Assembly (NCBI RefSeq): GCF_013201705.1
Contig: NZ_CP053837.1
Coordinates: forward strand, 1,364,001 to 1,428,000
DNA from: Aliarcobacter faecis
Lineage (GTDB): Bacteria; Campylobacterota; Campylobacteria; Campylobacterales; Arcobacteraceae
DNA: 64,000 nt
Direction: 5' to 3'
Below are positions 33,775-44,700 of the stretch, in pieces. Position numbers and translations under genes: made by a program. The notes beneath the pieces were generated by a model. It was not told the DNA's origin and did not search any database. It saw only the letters and a list, made by a program, of their open reading frames with translations. The number at the start of each line of letters is the position of its first letter. The stretch's first letter is position 1.

Positions 33775-36236
33775 AATCTCTTTGGTTTAGAAAATAGAAA
33801 ACCTTGAGCTACATCTACATCAAGTTTAGTCAAAAGCTCTTCTTGTGCTTTTGTTTCAACACCTTCAGCAATAGTTGAAAAACCAAAACTTTTTGAAATA
33901 GCAACTATTGCTTTGATAATATCACAATTATTTTCACTTAACTTATCAATAAAAGATTTATCAATTTTTAAAATATCAATAGGAAGTTGTTGAAGATATT
34001 TTAAAGATGAATAACCTGTTCCAAAATCATCTATTAAAATTTTAAATCCTAGTTTTCTCATAGCTATCAAAATCTCTGATATATCTTGTATATTTTTGAT
34101 TAAATATGTCTCTGTTATTTCTATTCCTATCTCATTTGGATTTACATTTGTTTGATTTAAAATATCTTCAATTTTCTCTAAAAAATCTTCTTGCATTAAC
34201 TGAACAACAGATACATTTATACTTATCATTTTTATACCTATTTTCTCTTTTAAAATTAAAAAATCCTCGCAAGATTTTTTAAATACAAAAAAGCCTAATT
34301 CATAGATAAATCCTATCTCTTCAGCTATTGGAATAAATTTATCAGGGCTTATACTTCCTAAAATTGAACTTTCCCATCTTAAAAGAGCTTCTACACTATA
34401 TACCTCTTTAGTTTTTAAAGAGTATTTTGGTTAATAAACTACATAAAATTCATCATTATTTAAACCAATACTTAAAGCTTGTTCTATCTCAAATCTTTTA
34501 CTAACAATATTTGACAAATCTTTTGTATAAAATTCATACCTATTTTTACCATTTTGTTTTGCTTTATACATAGCTGTATCAGAATGTTTCATTAAAGTTG
34601 AGTAATCTTCTCCATCAGCAGGATATTTTGAAATTCCAATACTACATCCCAAATGTAAAGAGTGTTTATTTATAACTATTTTTTCATTTACTTTATCAAT
34701 TAGATTTTTTGCGCTCTCTTCTATCTTTTTTTCATCATTATATTTAATAATAATTGCAAACTCATCACCACCTAATCTATAGGCTTTATCCTCTTGCGAT
34801 AAAGTATTTGAAAATCTATATGCAATCTCTTTTAATATAATATCTCCTATATCATGCCCTAATCCATCATTTATAAATTTGAATCCATCTAAATCTATAA
34901 ATAATATTGCAAATTTTTTATTATATTTGTTACTCTCTTTTAAAATTTCCACTATATCTCTTTGAAGAGCTCTTCTATTTAGTAAGAGAGTTAAACTATC
35001 ATGGTATGCAAGAAATTCAACTTTTTGCTTCTCTTTTACATAATCAGAAATATTAAGTTTTATTGCTAAGTAGCCCTTCAAATCATTATCAATAATAATC
35101 GGTGTTATTGAGGCATTTTCATAATATATCTCACCATCTTTATTTTTATTTATAAAATCTCCCGTCCACTTCTCTTTTCTATTTAAAATTTCATTCATAT
35201 TATCATAAAACTCTCTTGGAAGTTTTCCAGATTTTAAGATTCTTGGATTTTGTCCAATTGCCTCTTTTTTTGTGTATCCTGTAGATTTTTCAAAAGCTTC
35301 ATTTACATACTTTATTAATCTATTTTTATCTGTTAAAACTATTGCATTATAACTATTTTCAACCGCATATCTAAATGCTATTAGCTCATCTTTTGTTCTT
35401 AAAGATTTCACATACACATATATAAATATTAAAAGTAAAATTGTTGAAGATGAGAATAATAAAAATGTTAAACTCTGCTGATTTTTGATATTTTTTTGAT
35501 TTGTTTCATCTAATTCTTTCTCAAGTGAATCTAAAACAATCTTAAGGTCAAAACTAAGATAATCCTCTTCAATTTTATTTATTTTTTTCAAATCTCTTAA
35601 TAAAGAGTTTACTCTTTTTGTTAAAAAATCTATATCTTTTACACCATATTTTAAAGATAAATTCTCTAATTCTGTAATTTCATCTTTTATAGATTTTTCA
35701 TCAATATTTTTATCATTTACAAAAAGTTTAAATATAGAATTAATAGCATCATCAATAGTTAAGATATCATCTACATTATAAAGCATATAATCTTTTTTTA
35801 CATTTGAACTTAATGATAAAATATAATTAATAGAACCAACAATAGATGCATTTACAGATTTAAATCTCTCTATATTTTCAACCTTCTTTTCCCATTGTCC
35901 ATTTAAAGTTTCAATAGATATTTTTAAACTTTCTCCAAAGTTTCTATAGAACTCCTCTTTATTTATAATCTCTATTAGCTCTTGAGTAGCTTCCATTTTA
36001 GAAATAAGAGAATCATAATTTGTAAGAGTTGCTTTTGTAGTTATAAAGCTATTAAATTCATTATTTAGGATTTTTAACTTTATTATATTGTTGTAGTAAA
36101 GATTAAAATTCTTTATCTTTTTATTTATTTGATTTATATTGTACATAAAAAGAGCAGTTACTATTATGAATAAAAGTAAAATTATATTTATAGGATCAAA
36201 ATATTTTAGAAAATAGTTACTGTTTTTTTTGTTCAT
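33759..36236 (-). pseudogene. PAS-GGDEF-EAL c-di-GMP enzyme split by one in-frame TAA
   Basis: Read as one frame this is 825 codons with a single internal TAA at 34431-34433. Upstream part (601 residues): TM helices near 12-30 and 255-275 flank a helical sensor, a PAS domain spans about 285-400, then GGDEF with an intact RLGGDEF. No RxxD inhibitory site precedes it. Downstream the same frame continues through the EAL domain: EALLRW, ISINVS, IEITE, IDDFGTGY, LKIDKSF, AEGVE and AQGF are all present. The expected sequence at the stop is YQPKYS, so CAA to TAA (Gln to stop) explains it. The first part may still be made as a cyclase. An ATG at 34229 could only give an EAL fragment lacking EALLRW. 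The start overlaps the peroxidase gene by 20 nt. Confidence 0.85.
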
Positions 36237-37137
36237 AATTATATAACTCTCCTGTTAAACTCACTAGAAAACTTATAATATCACTTATTTGTTCTTTATT
36301 TAATGATTTTCCTAACTGATAATTAGCCATAAATTTAACAGTATCTTCCAAAGTCTCAAATCTTCCATCATGCAAATATGGATATGTTAATTCTATATTT
36401 CTAAGACTTGGAACTTTAAAATAGTACAAATCTTCTTCATTTTTTGTAACTTCAAATCTTCCTTTAGATTTTGTTTCAACTTCACTTACAACTCCAAATT
36501 TTGCATACAAATTTCCACCTACATTTCTTCCATGATGACATGCAATGCAACCTTGCTCCTTAAATATTTGATAACCTCTCTTTGCTTTATCTGAAATAGC
36601 AGTTTCATCACCTCTTAAATATTTATCAAAAGGTGAGTTTGGAGTTATAAGAGTTTTCTCATACTCTACTATTGCATCAGCAATATTATTAATTGTAATC
36701 CCATCTTTATAAATAGAGAAAAATTTCTTTAAATAATCTGTTTTTCTAAGTTTAATTTCTAACTCTTCAAAACTCATTGCCATCTCATTTGGATCACTAA
36801 TTGGTCCAAAAACTTGTTCATGCAAGGTTTTTGATCTACCATTCCAAAATTGTGTAAAACTAAAACTAGAATTAAAAACAGTTGGAGTATTTATAATACT
36901 TAATTTCCCTTCAACTCCAACTGATAATTTTTTATTATCAACTCCACCTTGATTTAATAAATGGCAAGAGTGGCAAGAGATTGTATCATCTTTAGAAAGT
37001 CTTACATCAAAGAATAACTCTTTCCCTAAATCTGCTTTTTTTACATCAATATTTACATTTAAAGGTATGGGTGTGATTACTTCTATAGCATTTAAAAAAC
37101 CCAAAATAAATGAAAACAAAAATATTATTCTTTTCAT
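36217..37137 (-). CDS. Di-haem cytochrome c peroxidase (CcpA/MauG family)
   Basis: 306 residues with a signal peptide (about 1-17, ending LNA), so it is periplasmic. Two haem-c sites are present: CHSCH (CxxCH) near 55-59, in DTISCHSCHLL, and CIACH near 197-201. ELFFDVRLSKD before the first haem and LRNIELTYPYLHDG near 242-255 are family landmarks. These enzymes reduce H2O2 to water using cytochrome c electrons. The 3' end overlaps the GGDEF gene start by 20 nt, suggesting a peroxidase-signalling transcript. Upstream gap to the hydrolase gene is 61 nt. Confidence 0.93.
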   Translation of the reverse strand: MKRIIFLFSFILGFLNAIEVITPIPLNVNIDVKKADLGKELFFDVRLSKDDTISCHSCHLLNQGGVDNKKLSVGVEGKLSIINTPTVFNSSFSFTQFWNGRSKTLHEQVFGPISDPNEMAMSFEELEIKLRKTDYLKKFFSIYKDGITINNIADAIVEYEKTLITPNSPFDKYLRGDETAISDKAKRGYQIFKEQGCIACHHGRNVGGNLYAKFGVVSEVETKSKGRFEVTKNEEDLYYFKVPSLRNIELTYPYLHDGRFETLEDTVKFMANYQLGKSLNKEQISDIISFLVSLTGELYNYEQKKQ

Positions 37138-37198
37138 AAAATATATTTTCCCCTTTCAAATATTATATTTTATTTAATTAATTTATTTTATACTATCA

Positions 37199-38017
37199 TT
37201 ATTTCTCTAAATTATTTATTTTCTTAAATTCACTTTCATAACAACAATTATGATTTGCTTCAATAATTTTATATTCTATAAACTCTTTATTTTTAAAACT
37301 ATTTAGATATGAAAAAAAAAGCTCTTTTGGTAAAACTTCATCATTAGTTCCTATTAAGTGATACTGTTTTTGATTTTCTAATTTACTAGTAAAATCTTTT
37401 GGATTTAATGAACCCAAAAGTGGACTTAAATTTTTTAACTCTACCCATTTTTTTATATCCAAATTTCCTGCAACTGTTACTAAATAATTAATATCATCTC
37501 TTTTTGAAGCTAAAATCGTAGCAACTGCCCCACCACCTGAATGACCAATCAAATTAAAAGTACTATTTTTATATTTTAGTTTTAAATGCTCTAAAGCTTC
37601 ATTAAAACTATCTATAACTTCATTTGAAAATCTTCTATTTGTCCAAAAAGAACTATTACAAGAAGAACTCATATAATATTGGCAAGGTCTTGCAATATAG
37701 ACTTTACAAGAGCTTTTATCAATACTCATTAATTTTAAAATAGTAGAGTTTACAGGTGTTGGATTTGAAGAGATACTATTTTTATTTAAAAAAGATAAAC
37801 CATCACCTTCAAGATAAATATTTAAATTTTTACAAGAACTATTTTTATTCTGTAGAGAAAAAAGATCAAAATTAGTAGTATTTACAATTTCATCTATTAA
37901 ATTTTCTTTTTTTGCATATGAAAAAACTGTTTCTATCCTAGATTCTAAAGTAGGAACTTTTGAAGAGCAAGAACTAAATATTAAACTACAAAAGAGTATA
38001 AAAAAAGCTCTTATCAT
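37199..38017 (-). CDS. Lipoprotein alpha/beta hydrolase
   Basis: 272 residues. The signal peptide ends at a lipobox (IFSSC, Cys about 17), so it is predicted to be lipid-anchored in the envelope. The alpha/beta-hydrolase nucleophile elbow is GHSGGG (Ser at about 158), with IYLEGDG near 69-75 as an oxyanion strand, GTNDEVLP as the acid region and a late ANHNCC with the His. Several cysteines (CNSS, CQYY, NCCY) may form disulfides. It overlaps the isomerase gene by 4 nt and sits third after the autotransporter. The substrate is unknown; a role in processing or releasing the autotransporter is only inference. Confidence 0.78.
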   Translation of the reverse strand: MIRAFFILFCSLIFSSCSSKVPTLESRIETVFSYAKKENLIDEIVNTTNFDLFSLQNKNSSCKNLNIYLEGDGLSFLNKNSISSNPTPVNSTILKLMSIDKSSCKVYIARPCQYYMSSSCNSSFWTNRRFSNEVIDSFNEALEHLKLKYKNSTFNLIGHSGGGAVATILASKRDDINYLVTVAGNLDIKKWVELKNLSPLLGSLNPKDFTSKLENQKQYHLIGTNDEVLPKELFFSYLNSFKNKEFIEYKIIEANHNCCYESEFKKINNLEK

Positions 38018-38733
38018 TTTGATAAAAGCTCTATTTGTTTATTTAAAGCAATCTTTTTTGCTAATTCTATTAAAGCATCTTTTGACTCTTCAAAACTAGC
38101 CTCTTTTTGTGGGATATATTTTTCTATAAAAATTATTTGTGTTCCTAAATCTTTTATATTAACCTTTATTATATCCCCCTCTTTTTTATCAATTAATGCC
38201 TCTTTTATTTGGGGATTTAATCTATTTTCATCAGTAAGAGGAGAAAGTCCTTGATTGTTTTTTGATACATTATCATTAGAAACAGATTTTACATATTTTA
38301 TAAAACTCTCTTTTCTCTCTTTAGGATTTTCTATTTGATTTAGTTTTTCAACTATCATATCTGCATTTTTTTCATAATTTACTAAAATATTTCTAAGCTC
38401 ATATTTTGCTACAACAGTTGGTTTTTGTTCTATATAAAGTTTCTTTAACTCTTCTTCTGTAGGATTATAACTTTGTAAAAATTTTTTTGACCAAATATCT
38501 ATTAAAAGCATATTTTTTGAAACTTCAAAATCTGGATCATCTTTTAAACTTGTAGCTTCAACTGTTTTTGCAAGTTTTTTCAATCTTGAATACTCATTTA
38601 CTATTGATTGTTGAGTTTGATGTTCTTGCTTTTTAAAATCTGCTTTATATTTCATAGCTGTAAATGAACCTATTTCATCTGCTACTAATTGACTTATTAA
38701 AATAGAAAAACTAAATATTAATTTTTTAAACAT
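38014..38733 (-). CDS. Periplasmic parvulin-type peptidyl-prolyl isomerase
   Basis: 239 residues with a signal peptide (about 1-18, VADEI). A helical N-terminal region (about 20-105) leads to a parvulin-like domain: AKYELRNILVNYEKNA near 109-124, then KYVKSVSNDNVSKNNQGLSPLTDENRLNP, matching the 'S.d..s...GGdLG' region of PpiC/SurA in degenerate form, and GDIIKVNIKDLGTQIIFIE. It resembles PEB4/SurA-type chaperones that escort outer-membrane proteins. It lies 12 nt after the autotransporter gene and overlaps the lipoprotein hydrolase gene by 4 nt. A dedicated chaperone role for that autotransporter is inferred. Confidence 0.75.
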   Translation of the reverse strand: MFKKLIFSFSILISQLVADEIGSFTAMKYKADFKKQEHQTQQSIVNEYSRLKKLAKTVEATSLKDDPDFEVSKNMLLIDIWSKKFLQSYNPTEEELKKLYIEQKPTVVAKYELRNILVNYEKNADMIVEKLNQIENPKERKESFIKYVKSVSNDNVSKNNQGLSPLTDENRLNPQIKEALIDKKEGDIIKVNIKDLGTQIIFIEKYIPQKEASFEESKDALIELAKKIALNKQIELLSK

Positions 38734-38745
38734 TCTTATCCTTTA

Positions 38746-41700
38746 TTAAAAACTAACACCAAGTGTAACATTTCCACTATAACCTTCAAACTTACCATCT
38801 TTACTTCTATCATAATTCAAATCTAATCTTAATTTTGTATTGTTTGAAATTCTAGTTTCCACTCCAGCTCCAACTTTGTACATCATATCATCTAACTCTC
38901 TTGCTGGAGTTACAAATTTATCTCCACCACCAACAAATTGTGCTTTAATATCCCTATTACTTGAACCAAAATCTTTTGCAACTGAGAAGCTAACTTGAGG
39001 AAGAATTAAAGCATTATCAAGTTCTATTCTACTTGTTGCTTTTATCCCAACTTCTGCTGTTGTTCTATCTTGTTTAAATTTATCAACTTTTAAAGCATCG
39101 TTTTGGTAAGGAGTCCCTTTTTCAGTATACCCTTTTTGTTTTAAATTACTATACTCAACTGCTGCAAAAGGTGTAATATAAGCTCCATTATCAACAGGAA
39201 TATGAACCCCTGATTCAACTCTTGCATTTAATTCGTCTGCTTTTACTTTTGAAGTTAAATTTCCAGAGTTTGCTGTTCTACTTGTATCACTTGAGTGTTG
39301 CATATAACTTGTTTGAGCTTCTATATATCCTAATTCAAACTCTTTTGAACCATAAAGAGTTAAACCAACTGTTGTAGTATCTGTATCATGTAGATTTTGT
39401 GAAGCATTTGTATCTATATAAGATGCACTAAGTCCTATAATTGAGCTATCTGCTATATTTTTATCAAGCCCTGCAACAAAACCATAAGATTTTGTATCAA
39501 AACCTTCATATAGACCAATAGTATCTTGTTTTGTTTTTGAAGCTGTTGTTTTTAACCATAAAGTTGAATCCCCTACACTATATGAGTCTCCTGAAGAGAT
39601 ACCTCTATTTTCATAAGCTTGAATAGAGTCTTCAATATTTGAAGTTCTAAGTTCATTTAATCTTCCTTTTATAGAAGCTTTATTCACATCTGTTGCTGTT
39701 TTAATATTTTGTGTTACAACACCACTTGGATTTGGGGCTAATTTTCTTTGCATTTCTATCATCTCTTGTTTTTTAGCAGGAGTTATTGTTTGCCCATCTT
39801 CTAAATACTCCATATCTCTAATAATCTGAGCTAAAGCCCCCTCTCTTGGTTTTTCATTTGCCAATTTAGCTAAAGATTGTGAAGCTCCATTTGAATAATC
39901 TTCTCCAATTTGTGATTTTACAATATATAAATCTTCAACTTTATGTTCTCCATCTGTTGTTCTATCTGCTTTTAATACTAAATTCTTTCCTACAACCTCA
40001 ACAGTAGAGTCAATAATACTATTATCTTTTACCCTTCCATCTTTTTCAGTTGCTCTATATGGTGTTGTTATATCATTTTGTGTAACTACTAAATTATATT
40101 GCCCTGCTCCTTCCCAAGTTCCATCATAAGCTATATTAAATCTAGCATCATCTTCCATAGTTAAACTATCAGCTCTTATTTGTCCAGATTTTCCACCAAC
40201 AACTGCACTTCCAGAACTTAAATCAGTAGTTTGCACATCAAAGTTTAAAATAGAGTTCTCTGATAATTTTATATTATCTTTTACATCTACTTTTTTATCT
40301 TTAATATTTAAAGTTGCATCTTTTGTGATAGTTAAATTCCCTGCAAAAGTTATATCATCTATAAAATCTAAAGTAACTTTGTTATTTCCATTTCCTATAA
40401 TTGTATTTTTAGCATAGACATTATATCCTAGTTCTTGAGTTAGCTCTTTATTAGTATCACTTGCAAAATTTACACTATTTAATCTTTTATCTTTTGAACC
40501 AATATCATTTGTTAAAGTTGTAGCACCTTTATAGTTTAAGCTTCCAACTCCATCAGCAATTGTTGTTACAAAAGGTTGAGTTTTAGAAATAATTGCTTTC
40601 TCATCATCAATATTTACAACTCCATCACCTGCAAAATAAACAGTTGAGTATAAATCCTCTTCAAAATTTACAACTCCATTATCTTTTATAGTTGTTTTTT
40701 CGGCATAGACATTATCTTTAAATGTTGAATTTGAACCATTTTGCCCAGCACTTATCTCTTTTAATCTATTTGTATCACTACCAACTTCTTTATTTATAGT
40801 TGAACTTCCAAGAAGATTTAAAGTTCCTTCACCATTATTTTTTGTATTTATTTTTGAATCAATATTTTTATCATCTGCTAAATTAACTGTTGCATTTGCA
40901 TTATAATTTAAATTTTGACCTTGCAAATTTCCATTTAAATTTAAAGCTAGTTTTTCATTAAGGTCTAAATCTTTTACATAAGCATTACCTTCAAATGTAG
41001 AGTTAGAGTTTTTACCATTTAACTTTACAGCTCTTATTTTATTTAAGCTATCAGCTATATCTCCACTTATTATTGTACTTCCTGCTAGATTTATCTCTCC
41101 AATATCTTCATCTTGAGCAACTATACTTGAAGTTATATTTTTATTATTTGCTATATTTAAAATAGCATCATCTTTAAAATCTATTGTTTCACCTGTAAAA
41201 TTTCCACCTAAATTTATAGTTCCAGTCTCATTTAAATTTAGATTTTGAGCAAAAACATCCGCTTTAAATGTAGTTATAGAGTTTCCATTAGCACCATTTA
41301 TCTCTTTTAAGCTATGTCCTATTTGCCCTATTTCTTGAGTAAACTCTGCATTTTTTATTATATTTAGAGTTCCTTGATTATCATTTGCTGTTGCATTTAC
41401 TATTTTTGAATCAACTTTTTTATTATCTGCTAAATTTACAACTCCATTATCTTTAAAATTTAAATTATCTCCTGTAAAATTTGCATTTAGATTTAAAGTT
41501 CCAGCTCCTACATTTAAATCATATGCAAAAGTATCACCATTCAAAGTTGAAGTTTTATTTGTAGTTGAACTATTTACCTCTTTTAATTTATCATCTTTTG
41601 TCCCTACTGTTCCATTTACACTAGAATCCCCTAGAAGATTTAAAGTTCCTTTAGCATCATTTGTTGTTATATTTGAATTTATAGCTTTTTTATCGGCTAA

Positions 41701-44700
41701 AGTTACAACTCCATCATCTTTGTAATTAAGATTTGTTCCTGTAAAATTTCCTCCTAAATTAACTATCCCATCTTCACTTATCTCTAAATTATTTGCATAT
41801 AAATCTTTTTGGAAAGTTACAGTTTTTCCTGTTTTTCCAGCTTCAATAGTATCAAAAGTAGATTTTCCAGAACTATTTCCACCTAAAACTCCAGAGATAG
41901 TTGAATCTCCATCAAATTTTAGTGTTGCATTAGAAGCATTTTTAAAAGTTGTATTTGCTGTATCTAAATTTACACCATCATTTAAAGTAAGAGTTGAAAC
42001 ATTATTATTAAAATCTATATTTCCTTTTATAGCTTCATTAGAAGCATCTTTTCCACCAAGAATAACTTCTCCATTTCCACTATAATTTAAATCTTTTACA
42101 TAAACTTTATCATTAAATGTAACAGTTGAATTATTTGCCCCAGCAGTAATACTCTCTAATTTTTTACTATCTTCTCCTATTTCTCCACTAATAGTTGAAG
42201 TTCCTTTAAAAATAATATTTCCTGTATTATTTTTATCTGTTGTTAAAACTATTAAATCAGGTAAATTTGTATTTGTAATATTTGCACCATCATCCATTAT
42301 CAAAGTTGCATTATTTTGTAAATTTATCCTATCGGCATAAATATCTCTATGCAAAAATAGTCCATGATTAGGCAAGATATTTCCATTTGAATCTTTATCT
42401 TGCTCATTTTTTGTATTTACATTTAACTCTTTTATTCCAAATGCTATATTTCCAATAGTTCCAGTAACTTCTCCATCTCCTTCAAAATTTACAATTCCAC
42501 TATTATTTGTTGTAGAAGTTTCTATATTTCCAGCTATATTTTTGCTATCTTTTACATTTACTATCGCATTATTTCCTGCAAAATTAATATCTCCTGTAAT
42601 ACCTTCATATAAATTTGCTGTTCCACTTCCAGAAAAAACCAAATTTGTATTTGTATTTCCACTATTTTGATTAAAATTTACAGTTGAATCTTTTACTGTC
42701 GTTTTTATAGCATTTACATCATCTTTCAAATTTACAGTTTTATTATTTGCCCCATCTATATTTATATCTTTTATTTTATTTGCAGAAGTTCCGATATTTC
42801 CACTAATTATAGAATCTCCTGCAATCTTTATATTACCTTTGTTATTAGAATTTGCCGTAATAGTTGCTGTTACATTTGAATCATCACTTAAATTTAACTC
42901 TCCATTAGTTGCTGTAAAATTGATATTTGTTCCAGTTAAATTTGCATCTAAATTTAATTTTCCAGCTCCTATTGTTGTATTTGTAGCATTTAAATTTTCA
43001 TTAAAAGTCATAGTTCCATTATTTACATTTAAGTTTGTAGTTGTTGTATCTTTCTCAAAAGTTGAACTTCCAGTTCCGCTTGAACTTATATTTGTAGAGT
43101 TTACTAAATCTTTAAATGTAGAGTTTGAACTATCTGCATTTACATTTAAATTTTTTAAACTTTGTATCTCTTTATTTATAGTTGAGCTTCCTAGAAGATT
43201 TAAAGTTCCACTATTTCCATTTATTGTTGAATTTATATTTTTACCATCTACTAAATCTAAAGTTGAATTAGAGTTAATATTTGTATTTTTAGAATTTATA
43301 TCTCCATTTACTACTACTGTTTTCCCACCATTTAAATTTAAATTATCTATATTTCCTACATTTCCTATAATATTTTGGTTATTAGCTCCATTCATATTTA
43401 ATGTTCCACTATTTCCCACAACATTTACTCTAATATCTGCTATTGAATTTACAACTCCATTTGCTTGAAAATTAAGATTTGTTCCACTTAAATTCCCATT
43501 TAAATTTATTGTTCCAGTCCCTGTTACATTTGTGTTTGTCGCAAAAATATTATTATTGAAATCTACAGTTGAACCATTCACTCCTGCATTTATACTATTT
43601 AAACTATTTGTGCTATCTCCAACTGTTCCATCTACTATTCCACTTCCTAAAATTCTTAAATTCCCTGTTTTATCACTACTTGTTATTGTTGAAGTTATTG
43701 TTTTTCCATTTGAAATATTTAATGTAGAATTATTTAAAATATTTGTATTTGTTGCATTTACATTTCCACTTACTGTTGTTGTTCCACTATTTATATTAAA
43801 TTGATTTAATGAGTTTGTATTTCCTATATTTCCTGTTATTGTTTGATTTGTTCCACTCATTGTTAATGTTCCGCTATTTGTTGCTGCTCCATTAACATTC
43901 CCTACAATATTTCCTTTTGAATTTAAAGTTGAACTAGTTGAAATATTTGTATTTGTTGCATTTACATTTCCACTTACTGTTGTTGTTCCACTATTTATAT
44001 TAAATTGATTTAATGAGTTTGTATTTCCTATATTTCCTGTTATTGTTTGATTTGTTCCACTCATTGTTAATATTCCACTATTTGCTGTTGCTCCATTAAT
44101 ATTTGAAGTTATATTTCCTTTTGAGTTTAAAGTAGCTCCACTTGAAATTGCTGTATTTGTTGCATTTACATTTCCACTTACTATTGTTGTTCCACTATTT
44201 ATATTAAAGCTATTTAATGAGTTTGTATTTCCTATATTTCCTGTTATTGTTTGATTTGTTCCACTCATTGTTAATGTTCCGCTATTTGCTGTTGCTCCAT
44301 TAATATTTGAAGTTATATTTCCTTTTGAATTTAAAGTTGAACTACTCGAAATATTTGTATTTGTTGCATTTATATTTTGTGTTACTGTTACTTTATTTCC
44401 TGCATTATCTATATTAAAGTTCGCAATATTTCCAATATTTCCTGTTATTGTTTGGTCTGTTGCTCCATTCATCTTTAATGTTCCAGTAGCCCCTATTATA
44501 TTTGCCGTAATATTTCCTTTTGAGTTTACAGTTCCATTTGTTTGGAAATCAAGATTTGTTCCACTTAAATTTCCATTTAAATTTACTGTTCCAGTTCCTG
44601 TTACATTTGTGTTTGTCACAAAAATATCATTATTAAAATCTACAATTGAACCAGTTTCTCCTGCATTTATATTTGCTAATTTATTTGAATTTGTTCCTAT

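Noticed and set aside
33759-34229. Separate EAL-domain gene starting at 34229
   Set aside because: It would lack the EALLRW motif; the same frame continues upstream to the single TAA, so it is better read as the tail of a broken gene.
42839-43468. Long antisense frame (and others at 43532-43804, 44609-44920) inside the autotransporter
   Set aside because: Low-complexity Phe/Val/Lys translations are the complement of Asn/Thr/Gly repeats; they are shadows without ribosome sites.
43747-44358. Regular repeats that could be mistaken for a CRISPR array
   Set aside because: The period is 204 nt with no unique spacers, and the units are in-frame coding repeats.
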